Assembly: GCA_964642445.1 (NCBI GenBank)
Contig: CAZXQZ010000244.1
Location: 1 to 6,234 of the forward strand
DNA: 6,234 nt
Source of the DNA: SSC4 sp964642445
GTDB taxonomy: Bacteria; Chloroflexota; Anaerolineae; SSC4; Amarolineaceae
Reading direction: 5' to 3'
Below the pieces are notes generated by a model. That model had not been told where the DNA came from. It ran no database searches and was given only the letters and a program-made list of their open reading frames with translations. The translations under genes were made by a program, and so were the position numbers. Of the stretch, positions 6,194-6,234 are shown in pieces. Position 1 is the first letter of the stretch. Every line of letters starts with the position of its first letter.

Positions 6194-6202
6194 AATATAC
6201 CA
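6194..6202 (-). promoter_or_regulatory. Candidate extended -10 promoter element for the dehydrogenase
   Basis: The minus strand reads TGGTATATT, an extended -10 (TGn followed by TATATT, five of six matches). Transcription would start near 6187, giving a leader of about 67 bases. No good -35 box is visible: at 17 bases upstream the sequence is TACTCG, inside the hexamer repeat. The extended -10 may compensate. Confidence 0.35.
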
Positions 6203-6210
6203 GGCTGGGA

Positions 6211-6234
6211 CGAGTACGAGTACGAGTACGAGTA
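6211..6234. repeat. Hexanucleotide tandem repeat, (CGAGTA)x4, reaching the window edge
   Basis: Four perfect copies of CGAGTA fill the last 24 bases, and the array may continue beyond the window. It begins 91 bases upstream of the dehydrogenase start codon and 9 bases upstream of the extended -10 candidate, so it covers the normal -35 position. Because six is a multiple of three, copy changes inside a reading frame would not shift it; any effect would be on promoter geometry or on an upstream gene not seen here. Confidence 0.9.

Overview
The window is GC-rich DNA with three protein-coding genes and no RNA gene, CRISPR array or insertion sequence that I can see. The two large secreted proteins are built from modules I associate with Chloroflexota (Anaerolineae/Caldilineae-like surface proteins): an 'ILVTWETVSELETLGFNLYRS ... 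HGPV' Fn3-like module, DUF11-like domains, a bacillopeptidase F-like subtilase with a 'YFGTPYTTLRINSNGYVWF' beta-sandwich, and C-terminal hydrophobic/basic tails. The taxon is inferred from protein style only; no marker gene is present.

Layout. (1) 8-1552, minus: a 514-residue secreted, membrane-anchored modular protein (CBM9/DOMON-like N-terminal domain by inference, DUF11-like domain, Fn3-like domain, C-terminal anchor). (2) 1553-1940: a 388-base divergent control region. It holds a dyad that overlaps two back-to-back promoter candidates, a hairpin in each leader, and a good Shine-Dalgarno site in front of each gene. (3) 1941-4991, plus: a 1016-residue S8 subtilase with propeptide, complete catalytic residues, two carboxypeptidase-regulatory-like repeats, a beta-sandwich, a DUF11-like domain and a C-terminal anchor. 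(4) 4992-5199: a convergent intergenic region with two strong inverted repeats, one a perfect 22-bp palindromic hairpin with a 5-base loop. (5) 5200-6120, minus: a 306-residue 3-hydroxyacyl-CoA dehydrogenase starting at GTG, with an Asp where the family normally has its catalytic Glu. (6) 6121-6234: its upstream region, ending in four perfect copies of a hexamer that reach the window edge.

How the parts fit. The two divergent surface proteins share a control region, export signals, a DUF11-like domain and a C-terminal anchor type, so they are plausibly co-regulated components of the outer cell surface; this is inference. The dehydrogenase is a cytoplasmic acyl-CoA enzyme facing the other way behind terminator-like hairpins and looks like a separate transcription unit. 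I found no convincing new defence or mobile system. The most interesting points are the symmetric divergent promoter with complementary leader-hairpin loops, the perfect intergenic palindrome, the Glu-to-Asp change in the dehydrogenase, and the hexamer array next to its promoter candidate.
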